Source of the DNA: PALSA-660 sp036508875
GTDB taxonomy: Bacteria > Actinomycetota > Coriobacteriia > Anaerosomatales > PALSA-660
Length of the DNA: 46,305 bases
Direction of reading: 5' to 3'
Assembly: GCA_036508875.1 (NCBI GenBank)
Contig: DATCGP010000056.1
Span: 1 to 46,305 of the forward strand
In this document: in pieces, positions 40,731 through 46,305 of the stretch
Layout: every line of letters starts with the position of its first letter
Position numbering within the stretch: position 1 is the stretch's first letter
Translations under genes and position numbers: made by a program
Notes under the pieces: model-generated
What the model was told of the DNA's origin: nothing
Databases searched by the model: none
Seen by the model: the letters and a program-made list of their open reading frames with translations, nothing else

Positions 40731-41505
40731 GCTCGAGCACCTCCTTGGCGAGTCGGCGGTAGGCTTGCGAGCCCCGCCCGTTTGGATCGTACACGGTGAC
40801 AGGCTTCCCATGGCTGGGAGCCTCGGCGAGACGGACCGTGCGCGGGATGAGCGTCTCGAAGACGCGATCCTCGAAGAAGTTGCGCACTTCATCCACGACC
40901 TGCTGCGAGAGACGCGTGCGGGAGTCGTACATCGTCATCACCGCACCGAAGATGTCCAGCGTGGGGTTCAAGTGGGTCTTCACGAGTCGCACGCTGTCGA
41001 GAAGCTTGCTCAGGCCCTCGAGGGCGTAGTACTCGCACTGGACCGGAACCAGGAGGCCGTCGGACACCGTCAGTGCGTTGATCGTGAGCAGGCCGAGTGA
41101 AGGAGGACAGTCGATGATGATGAAGTCGAAGTCCCCCAGGATCGGCTGGAGTATCGAGCGCAGCCTGCCCTCGCGGCTCATCGCGGAAACCAACTCGATC
41201 TCGGCGCCGGCGAGCTGGATCGTGGCGGGGGCCACGAACACGTTCTCCACCTGGGTCGGCTCTATGATCGCCTCGATAGGGGTGTCACCCAGTAGTGAGT
41301 CGTAGATACAGACGTCGCGCTGGTTCTTGTTCAACCCGAAGCCGGACGTCGCGTTCCCCTGTGGGTCCAGGTCGACCAGGAGCACCCGCTCTCCGAGATC
41401 GCCGAGCGCCGCCGCCAGATTGACCGCGGTCGTGCTCTTCCCGACCCCGCCCTTCTGGTTGACGATAGCGAGAACGCGCTTGGGTCTCCCGCCTGTGACT
41501 GCCAT
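40723..41505 (-). CDS. parA: Chromosome partitioning ATPase ParA (Soj)
   Basis: 260 residues, start ATG 41505 with GGGAGG upstream. Deviant Walker A NQKGGVGKSTTAVNLAAAL, switch I DLDPQGNATSG, Walker B FIIIDCPPSLG. It is the ATP-dependent nucleoid-binding partner of ParB, cytoplasmic. A TATACT (-10) at 41538-41543 on the minus strand is a likely promoter, since a start at about 41531 would give a 26-base leader. Confidence 0.97.
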   Translation of the reverse strand: MAVTGGRPKRVLAIVNQKGGVGKSTTAVNLAAALGDLGERVLLVDLDPQGNATSGFGLNKNQRDVCIYDSLLGDTPIEAIIEPTQVENVFVAPATIQLAGAEIELVSAMSREGRLRSILQPILGDFDFIIIDCPPSLGLLTINALTVSDGLLVPVQCEYYALEGLSKLLDSVRLVKTHLNPTLDIFGAVMTMYDSRTRLSQQVVDEVRNFFEDRVFETLIPRTVRLAEAPSHGKPVTVYDPNGRGSQAYRRLAKEVLERV

Positions 41506-41568
41506 CCGCTTCCTCCCGATCCGAAGACATCCAGCGCAGTATACGATGGATCGCCCCTGCTGTGACTA

Positions 41569-42276
41569 CTACGCCAACGGCTGCCGTTGCGCCATCCCTG
41601 GGCGGCGCGGAAGCCGGACTCTGGGCGGCGCGGACTTCCTGTACGTCACTATCACTCGCTCGACTTCCGCCCCAGGGACGTGGACGCGGTCCAGCGCCAT
41701 ACGTTGCATACCGCACAGAAGAGCCGCCGCATCGCCCCGCGCGAGCTCTGCTTCGTCCATGCGGGCCTTCAGGCAGATCAGCAGACCGCCGGGTCCAAGA
41801 AGGGGAGAGGCGAGTTCCACCAGCGACGGCAAGCTGGAGAGGGCCCGCGCGGTGACTGCGCTGAACCGGCCCGGCATCTCGATGGCCAACTCTTCCGCCC
41901 TGATCGGGTGGACCGTGGCTTCCAGGCACAGATCGCCCACGACGCGCTCAAGGAACGCGGCCTTCTTCTTCACCGACTCGACAAGCGCGACAGGTCGGCC
42001 GCTCACAATAGTCAGCGGAATACCCGGATACCCTGGGCCGGTCCCGAGGTCAGCGAAGGCGCCCGGGGGAGCCGCCTCTAGCGCCGCCAAAGCAGTGAGG
42101 CTGTCGAGCACGTGGAGCACGACCGCCTCGCTGGAATCGATCGACGTCAGGTTCATAGACTCGTTCGTCACGAGCACCGCGCGCAGATGTGCGCTCAGTA
42201 GGTCAGCCTGTTCGCTACTCAACGCGAGCCCGAGAGCCTGGGCCGCGATCTCTATCGAATGGGTGTCGGTGTCCAT
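41569..42276 (-). CDS. rsmG: 16S rRNA (guanine(527)-N(7))-methyltransferase RsmG
   Basis: 235 residues from ATG 42276 (MDTDTHSIEIAAQALGL); an in-frame ATG at 42294 is possible. The SAM-binding motif is FADLGTGPGYPGIPLTIV, preceded by VVLHVLDSLTAL and followed by ALVESVKKKAAFLERV, all typical of GidB/RsmG. The tail after GGLLICLKAR is slightly extended and Arg-rich. It methylates N7 of G527 in 16S rRNA and lies between parA and the parS sites, the usual origin-proximal place. Confidence 0.95.
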   Translation of the reverse strand: MDTDTHSIEIAAQALGLALSSEQADLLSAHLRAVLVTNESMNLTSIDSSEAVVLHVLDSLTALAALEAAPPGAFADLGTGPGYPGIPLTIVSGRPVALVESVKKKAAFLERVVGDLCLEATVHPIRAEELAIEMPGRFSAVTARALSSLPSLVELASPLLGPGGLLICLKARMDEAELARGDAAALLCGMQRMALDRVHVPGAEVERVIVTYRKSAPPRVRLPRRPGMAQRQPLA

Positions 42277-42380
42277 GACCGCAGGATACCGCAAGCGGTC
42301 GGCGCATTTCCGACCGGGCTGCGTTCGGGCTCGATTGCCGGCTGAGGTCGCGTCACGATTCCTTAGTACTGGTCGCTCTA

Positions 42381-42396
42381 TGTTTCACGTGAAACA
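42381..42396. promoter_or_regulatory. parS: parS site 1
   Basis: TGTTTCACGTGAAACA, a perfect 16-base match to the bacterial parS consensus bound by ParB. Located between rsmG and jag. Confidence 0.97.
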
Positions 42397-42418
42397 GAAC
42401 CGGCCGGATCGTCGGTGA

Positions 42419-42434
42419 TGTTTCACGTGAAACA
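42419..42434. promoter_or_regulatory. parS: parS site 2
   Basis: A second perfect TGTTTCACGTGAAACA, 38 bases from the first (start to start). Two adjacent sites probably nucleate the ParB complex near the origin. Confidence 0.97.
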
Positions 42435-42448
42435 TCGTCACATAAGAA

Positions 42449-42477
42449 GAAGGGGACCCACTATGGGGGTCCCCTTC
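42449..42477 (-). terminator. Terminator of the rpmH-rnpA-yidD-yidC-jag operon
   Basis: GAAGGGGACCC (42449-42459) pairs with GGGTCCCCTTC (42467-42477), loop ACTATGG. Read on the minus strand it is followed by TTCTTAT, a weak U tract. It lies 25 bases after the jag stop and next to parS site 2. Confidence 0.85.
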
Positions 42478-42501
42478 CGGAACTTCTTGTCGCGAGCCGT
42501 G

Positions 42502-43251
42502 CTACTTCGGTGAGACAACGACCGCGCGAGCTGGGTCTTCGCCTTCGCTCACTGTCACGACTCGCCGATCGTCACGGAGCGCCATGTGGACCAGCCTGCG
42601 CTCATAGCTGCTCATCGGGCGCAGCTTCACCGGACGGCCCTGACGTACGGCGCGGTCGGCCGTTCGCCGAGCCATGTCTTCCACCTTCTCGCGGCGCCGG
42701 CTGCGGTATCCCTCCACGTCGACGACTATCGGATAGCGGAAGCCGAGCTGCCGACTCGTCGCCGCGCCGACCAGCGTCTGCAGCGAGTCCAGTGTCTTGC
42801 CGTGGCGGCCGATCAACAGCGCGAGGTCCCCACCGACTATGTCGAGGATGATCTCACCGTCGTCGCCTTCGTACTCGTCGATGGCCGCTTCGATGCCAAA
42901 GCCGCCGAGGATCATCTGGATGACAGCCACAGCCGTGTCTGCGACCTTGTCGAGATCTTCTTCCGACAGCTCCGGCACTTCTCGGTCGACGCGGAGCTCG
43001 GCCGGGAGGGCTTCCTCCTCGGAGTCATCCTCGGAGTCATCGTCCGGCTCGCCCTCGTCTGCCATCGCAGCAGCGACCTCCGGCTTCAGCCAAACGCGGA
43101 CAACGGCCGGCTTCCCGGATCCGAACACACCCCGCGACGGCGCCTCCACGATCTCGTACTCGGCCGCGTCGGCCTGTACCCCGAGTTCTTCGAGGGCCGC
43201 GTCCACAGCTTCCTCGACCGAAGGCGCTTCCTTGGTTGTCTCTGTGCGCAT
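42502..43251 (-). CDS. jag: RNA-binding protein Jag/KhpB
   Basis: 249 residues, start ATG 43251 directly after the yidC stop. The Jag_N domain (VEEAVDAALEELGVQ, SRGVFGSGKPAVVRV) is followed by an acidic linker (DDDSEDDSEEE), a KH domain with IGRHGKTLDSLQTLVG (GxxG = GRHG) and an R3H domain RPMSSYERRLVHMAL (R-x3-H). KhpB proteins bind RNA with KhpA and influence cell elongation. Usual neighbour of yidC. Confidence 0.95.
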   Translation of the reverse strand: MRTETTKEAPSVEEAVDAALEELGVQADAAEYEIVEAPSRGVFGSGKPAVVRVWLKPEVAAAMADEGEPDDDSEDDSEEEALPAELRVDREVPELSEEDLDKVADTAVAVIQMILGGFGIEAAIDEYEGDDGEIILDIVGGDLALLIGRHGKTLDSLQTLVGAATSRQLGFRYPIVVDVEGYRSRRREKVEDMARRTADRAVRQGRPVKLRPMSSYERRLVHMALRDDRRVVTVSEGEDPARAVVVSPK

Positions 43252-44070
43252 CTATGCGTCAGCCCCCTCTTTGGCGGCGAGTGATCGCTGGGTCAGGACC
43301 TGCTGTACTACCTGCCACGCACTCGAGGTCACCCAGTAGATGAGCACGCCGGCGGGCGAGATGAAGCCGAACCACACCATCATGATCGACATATAGCCAG
43401 CGGTCTTGCGCTGCGTCGGGTCCTTTGTGAGGAGGTACTGCGGCAGCCAGGTGCTGAGTGCGAACAATGCGACCATGATGACGTAGGGGAGGGCGGCCAG
43501 AACACCGTTGAGCATGCCGCCCGCACCTGGAACGACGGTTGACGTGGCCACGGCGCTGGCCGCGCCGACCGCGGCACCCACCGTCTTCGTCGCGGCAGTG
43601 GAGACGATCGAGTAGACCTCTGAGGGCGTCTTGGTAATATCTGGCAGAATAGCCCAGCCCATGAGGGACCACTGCTTGGCAGCGGCCTGTGCGGCAGGCT
43701 CCAGGGTGGCGATGTGCCGGGGAAGGTTGTCCCTGAGCACCTGGAACAGCGCGAAGAGCAGCGGCATCTGGAGCAACAAGGGCAGGCACCCGCCGAACGG
43801 GTTCACCTTGTTGTCCTTGTAGAACTTCATCAACTCTTCTTGCTGCTTCTCTTTGTTGTTCTTGTACTTCGCCTGCAGCGCCTTGATCTTCGGCTGGATC
43901 TTCTGCATCTCGATCATCGACTTCGTCTGCTTCCACACGAGCGGGAAGGTGATGAGGCGGAAGAGGATGGTGAGCAGAATGATCGCGAAGCCCCAGTCGT
44001 GCACTACCGAGTAGAACTGCAGCAACAGCCAGAAGATGCCGTTGAGCAGGCCATTCCAGAGATCTCCCAC
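43252..44070 (-). CDS. yidC: Membrane protein insertase YidC
   Basis: 272 residues from a GTG at 44070 with AGGAGGT eight bases upstream. Gram-positive form without the large periplasmic domain. TM1 and TM2 (FAIILLTILFRLITFPLVWKQT) carry the hydrophilic-groove Arg, followed by the charged cytoplasmic loop (QPKIKALQAKYKNNKEKQQEELMKFY). NPFGGCLPLLLQMPLLFALFQVL and the C-terminal GVLIYWVTSSAWQVVQQ are family hallmarks. It inserts small membrane proteins together with or beside SecYEG. No lipobox is seen at its N-terminus. Confidence 0.97.
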   Translation of the reverse strand: MGDLWNGLLNGIFWLLLQFYSVVHDWGFAIILLTILFRLITFPLVWKQTKSMIEMQKIQPKIKALQAKYKNNKEKQQEELMKFYKDNKVNPFGGCLPLLLQMPLLFALFQVLRDNLPRHIATLEPAAQAAAKQWSLMGWAILPDITKTPSEVYSIVSTAATKTVGAAVGAASAVATSTVVPGAGGMLNGVLAALPYVIMVALFALSTWLPQYLLTKDPTQRKTAGYMSIMMVWFGFISPAGVLIYWVTSSAWQVVQQVLTQRSLAAKEGADA

Positions 44071-44089
44071 GGTCCGGTACCTCCTCTAT

Positions 44090-44119
44090 GGGCCGCTCGA
44101 GCGGCCCGTATCGGGCCGC
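44090..44119 (-). promoter_or_regulatory. Overlapping alternative hairpins between yidD and yidC
   Basis: An 18-base palindrome (GGGCCGCTCGAGCGGCCC, 44090-44107) overlaps a second inverted repeat GCGGCCCG/CGGGCCGC (44101-44119). Both use the segment 44101-44107, so only one hairpin can form in the RNA. The yidC ribosome site starts just downstream. Confidence 0.5.
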
Positions 44120-44135
44120 GGCGGCAGCCCGGCCA

Positions 44136-44396
44136 TCAGTGCTTCCGGAGCGTCTCCGGTACGGGGTCGAATCCCCCGGGGTTCCACGGGTTGCAGCGTG
44201 CGATGCGCTTGACGGAGAGCCATCCCCCGCGGAGCACACCGAAACGTTCGACAGATGTTAGCGCATAAGAGGAGCACGTCGGGTGGAATCGACAGGAGCG
44301 CGGCAGCGCCGCTGATATGTAGCGCTGATACCCCCGGATGCACGCGGATACCACTCGGACCGCCAGATGTGGGCCGGGGCGCCGTGGGTCTTCCAT
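44136..44396 (-). CDS. yidD: Membrane protein insertion efficiency factor YidD
   Basis: 86 residues from ATG 44396, sharing one base with the rnpA stop (TGATG). Family core: IRGYQRYISAAL, SCRFHPTCSSYAL and GGWLSVKRIARCNPWNPGGFDPVP, with the three conserved cysteines. It is a small membrane-associated protein that assists YidC. The open frame upstream is overlap with rnpA and is not part of it. Confidence 0.95.
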   Translation of the reverse strand: MEDPRRPGPHLAVRVVSACIRGYQRYISAALPRSCRFHPTCSSYALTSVERFGVLRGGWLSVKRIARCNPWNPGGFDPVPETLRKH

Positions 44397-44725
44397 CAGA
44401 TCACCCGGCTCGAGGCGAGCGCGTTGCGAAGGGCCGCGTCCAGAGCGACCGGCGAGGCTGTCGCCGTGCTCGCACGGGCGACGATCGCCACGTCGAAACC
44501 ATCCCAGGGACCTCCACAGCGCCGCACGGTCTCGCGCAGGACACGCTTGCATCGGTTCCGCGTGACCGCTCCGCCCAGCTTCTTGCCCGCGACGAAGACG
44601 ACGCGGCCCTCTGGGCCGCGTCGCTCGGGAGTCCGCATGCTCAGAACCAGGACGAGCTCATTGCTTCCGCGGCGGCCGGACCTGAACAGCGTGTCGATCT
44701 CACTCGGGCCTTTAAGTGTGCGCAT
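44396..44725 (-). CDS. rnpA: Ribonuclease P protein component RnpA
   Basis: 109 residues from ATG 44725 (MRTLKGPSEIDTLFRSGRR). The RNR signature is GGAVTRNRCKRVLRETVRR, and the N-terminal LFRSGRRG central-cleft residues are present. The protein helps the RNase P RNA mature tRNA 5' ends. A GTG at 44734 is possible but the family starts at this Met. It follows rpmH by 43 bases. Confidence 0.95.
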   Translation of the reverse strand: MRTLKGPSEIDTLFRSGRRGSNELVLVLSMRTPERRGPEGRVVFVAGKKLGGAVTRNRCKRVLRETVRRCGGPWDGFDVAIVARASTATASPVALDAALRNALASSRVI

Positions 44726-44768
44726 CAGGCACACCCGGTTGCGGGCGGCCGGTAGAGGCCGCCGGCTC

Positions 44769-44906
44769 TCAGGCGCTCAGGACCTTACGGCCCTTACGCC
44801 TACGGGCGGCGATGACTGCACGCCCACCAGGGGTCGCCATGCGAGCACGGAATCCGTGGGTCTTGGCGCGCCTGCGGTTGTTCGGCTGGAAAGTACGCTT
44901 GCTCAT
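44769..44906 (-). CDS. rpmH: 50S ribosomal protein L34
   Basis: 45 residues from ATG 44906: MSKRTFQPNNRRRAKTHGF continuing with the classical L34 pattern and ending RKGRKVLSA. GGAG lies 8-9 bases upstream. First gene of the rpmH-rnpA-yidD-yidC-jag operon, the standard neighbour of the replication origin. Confidence 0.98.
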   Translation of the reverse strand: MSKRTFQPNNRRRAKTHGFRARMATPGGRAVIAARRRKGRKVLSA

Positions 44907-45011
44907 ATTGTCCACTCCATCCCTTGCGGGAAGGCCGGGGGTCGGTCCGAGAAGCCGGGGGTGGAGTAGAAGAAGATATCGTGCAGCACCACCCGGGCGC
45001 AAAGCCGGATG

Positions 45012-45041
45012 ATTGTATCCTCGCGTCCTCTGTGGTGTCAA
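45012..45041 (-). promoter_or_regulatory. Promoter of the rpmH operon
   Basis: On the minus strand TTGACA (45041-45036), 18-base spacer, TACAAT (45017-45012): near-consensus housekeeping promoter. The leader to the rpmH start would be about 100 bases. Confidence 0.8.
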
Positions 45042-45116
45042 CGAAGTCCAAGGGGTGACTCCCGCACAGCACCGGCAAACAGGGCCTTGTCCCCGCCAGG
45101 AGCCGACATCTTACGC

Positions 45117-45684
45117 TCATCCACAGCCAAGAGCGTCGACCGATCACTTTCCGGATAGCTCTCGCGAATTGGGTCCAAAATTGTGGACAGTGTGGAAAAC
45201 GCAGGATTCGTGCGGGTCGACCCTGTGGACAACTCCTCGTGGCCGATTGTTGACCACAAGGCCCTCTGCTAGAATCGGCGGCGTCGCAAAGGCTGGCCTG
45301 GCGGCGATGAGTACCTTGAAAACCCCTGTTCAGAAGGCATGCTCTCGATCGGACACCCAGAGCGCCCTCGTCACTCCCCGGGACTTATCCACAACGTTCC
45401 GGCCGTGGCGGGGGCATCGTCGTCCCTTATCCACAATGGCGTCTCGTGGAACGGTTCCGGAAAGCACGACGGGCTGCGCTACACCCCTTACCTAGTGTTT
45501 CGGCTTCGCCCGCGACTGTGCGAACCAAGCGATTGTCCACATGTGTGGAAAGTATTGTGGATAAACACACGAAACCGCAGGTCAGACCATCTCACCGCTT
45601 TCCCGTTCCAGGTCCGGCTCGAAAGTGGATACGCCCCTGAGCAGTGGTCTTTCGGAACAGGGTGGTTCAGGGGGTTGTGGATTC
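45117..45684. other. Probable chromosomal origin (oriC) with clustered DnaA boxes
   Basis: Perfect TTATCCACA boxes at 45385-45393 (+), 45427-45435 (+) and 45556-45564 (-). One-mismatch boxes are TTGTCCACA at 45533-45541 (+) and 45224-45232 (-), and TCATCCACA at 45117-45125 (+). Weaker ones lie at 45182-45190, 45191-45199, 45250-45258 and 45676-45684. They fill the roughly 800-base gene-free stretch after rpmH. I see no clear AT-rich unwinding element; the AT-richest part is around 45540-45580. Confidence 0.85.
45247..45275 (+). promoter_or_regulatory. Possible plus-strand promoter in the origin region
   Basis: TTGTTG (45247-45252), 17-base spacer, TAGAAT (45270-45275) with an extended TGC before it. 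It could drive the HATPase gene 450 bases downstream or an origin transcript. A DnaA-box-like sequence overlaps its -35. Confidence 0.45.
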
Positions 45685-45726
45685 CGCACCACACGGTGCG
45701 ACACGGCGTGACACAAGGGGGCGTGC

Positions 45727-46305
45727 GTGAAACGGTTCTTCGATGAGGGCGACGGCGACGCGCGTGTCTCGGTCACTGTTGCACCCGTACGAGCTTCTGC
45801 GGACCCGGCTGCGCCCGCCGGCGCCCGGATCGCCGTGTATGACGGTCTGATCGCTGCGCCCCGCGTCGAGGAGTTGTTGGCCGACGACCTTGGGGCGGCC
45901 ATCGAACAGCTCGCCTCCCGCACGTACAACCTTGCGCGAGAGCGGGGAGGCTCCATCCCGTACACGATCATACGGGAGGTCTCCGAGAACCTGATACACG
46001 CCGGGTTCCGGGAGGTGGTCGTCACCATCCTTGAAGACGGCGCCCTCATCCGATTCGCGGACCAGGGCCCGGGAATCTCTGACAAGGAGAAGGCCTTCTT
46101 GCCCGGGTTCTCGACGGCCACGGCAGATATGAAGCGGATCATCCGGGGGGTCGGCTCGGGACTGCCCATCGTGCGCGAGACGCTGGCCTTCGCCGGCGGC
46201 ACGATCGAGATCGACGACAACCTGGGCTCAGGCACTGTGGTGACACTGAAGTCGGCGGCGCCGCTCGATCATCCGCAGGAGAACGAGCCCACACCGGCTG
46301 TGCCG
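45727..46305 (+). CDS. Stand-alone HATPase_c protein (histidine-kinase-like ATPase), 3' end beyond window
   Basis: 193 residues visible from a GTG at 45727 with AAGGGGG upstream; the gene continues past the right edge. GHKL fold motifs: N box REVSENLIHAGF, G1 ADQGPGISD, G2 GVGSGLPIVRE, and GSGTVVTL at the end. There is no His-phosphotransfer domain or membrane segment. This suggests an anti-sigma/RsbW-type or other soluble ATP-binding regulator rather than a kinase. Residues 1-60 (variable N-terminus, IAVYDGLIAAPRVEELLADDL) are of unknown fold. It occupies the place beside the origin where dnaA is usually found; dnaA may follow outside the window. Confidence 0.85.
   Translation, partial: MKRFFDEGDGDARVSVTVAPVRASADPAAPAGARIAVYDGLIAAPRVEELLADDLGAAIEQLASRTYNLARERGGSIPYTIIREVSENLIHAGFREVVVTILEDGALIRFADQGPGISDKEKAFLPGFSTATADMKRIIRGVGSGLPIVRETLAFAGGTIEIDDNLGSGTVVTLKSAAPLDHPQENEPTPAVP

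Noticed and set aside
45308..45495. Short plus-strand ORF across the DnaA boxes
   Set aside because: The boxes dictate its codons, composition is atypical and there is no ribosome site.
1..46305. CRISPR arrays, insertion sequences, prophage, tRNA or rRNA genes
   Set aside because: No regularly spaced repeats, transposase or integrase motifs, or cloverleaf/rRNA sequences were seen on either strand.

Overview
The window is a high-GC, gene-dense chromosome segment, most likely from an anaerobic actinobacterium of the Coriobacteriia type. This is inferred, not proven. The supporting signs are: actinobacterial-style PafB/PafC WYL regulators; an oxygen-sensitive outfit (hybrid cluster protein with an Fnr-like regulator, two-subunit Fe-S serine dehydratase, FeoAB ferrous-iron uptake); GTG starts and tightly overlapping genes; and the origin-proximal order rpmH-rnpA-yidD-yidC-jag-parS-rsmG-parA-parB.

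Layout. 1-2635 (minus) is a Trk potassium-uptake operon: two separate single-RCK TrkA genes, a 48-residue one-helix protein and TrkH, which runs off the left edge. 2769-6949 (minus) holds a DUF5679 zinc-ribbon gene, then an overlapping M28 peptidase / GGDEF / DUF1461 membrane trio. 7052-10715 is a nitrosative-stress module: a Crp/Fnr (HcpR/Dnr-like) regulator diverges from a four-gene operon (YgbA_NO family, ferredoxin, Hcp, small haem-motif membrane protein), with a perfect TTGAC-N4-GTCAA operator between them. 10718-14109 carries a 7-helix membrane protein, a gene-free stretch with a sigma-54-like promoter and two strong hairpins, a pafBC-like pair and a Cys-rich protein. 14153-17074 is a DinG-type helicase fused to a DEDD exonuclease. 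17895-21992 contains the two serine dehydratase subunits split apart by a feoA-feoB-Cys-rich protein operon on the opposite strand. 22065-23816 holds a lipoprotein substrate-binding protein with an apparent amber truncation, plus the remnant of a paralogue. 23959-26858 is a P-type cation ATPase behind a clear yybP-ykoY (Mn2+) riboswitch with a switchable terminator. 26979-33420 carries a histidine kinase, D-Ala-D-Ala ligase, an acidic membrane protein, HtrA protease and RlmN. 33417-39496 encodes AddA/AddB-like helicase-nucleases. 39560-44906 is the origin-proximal housekeeping cluster with two perfect parS sites. 45110-45690 is a DnaA-box-rich region, probably oriC, followed not directly by dnaA but by a stand-alone HATPase gene that runs off the right edge.

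The best regulatory discoveries are the Mn2+ riboswitch/attenuator, the Fnr-type operator that ties together the Hcp operon, and the decayed substrate-binding-protein pair. No CRISPR array, prophage, insertion sequence, tRNA or rRNA gene was seen. The window is mostly core genome with a few lineage-specific small genes.
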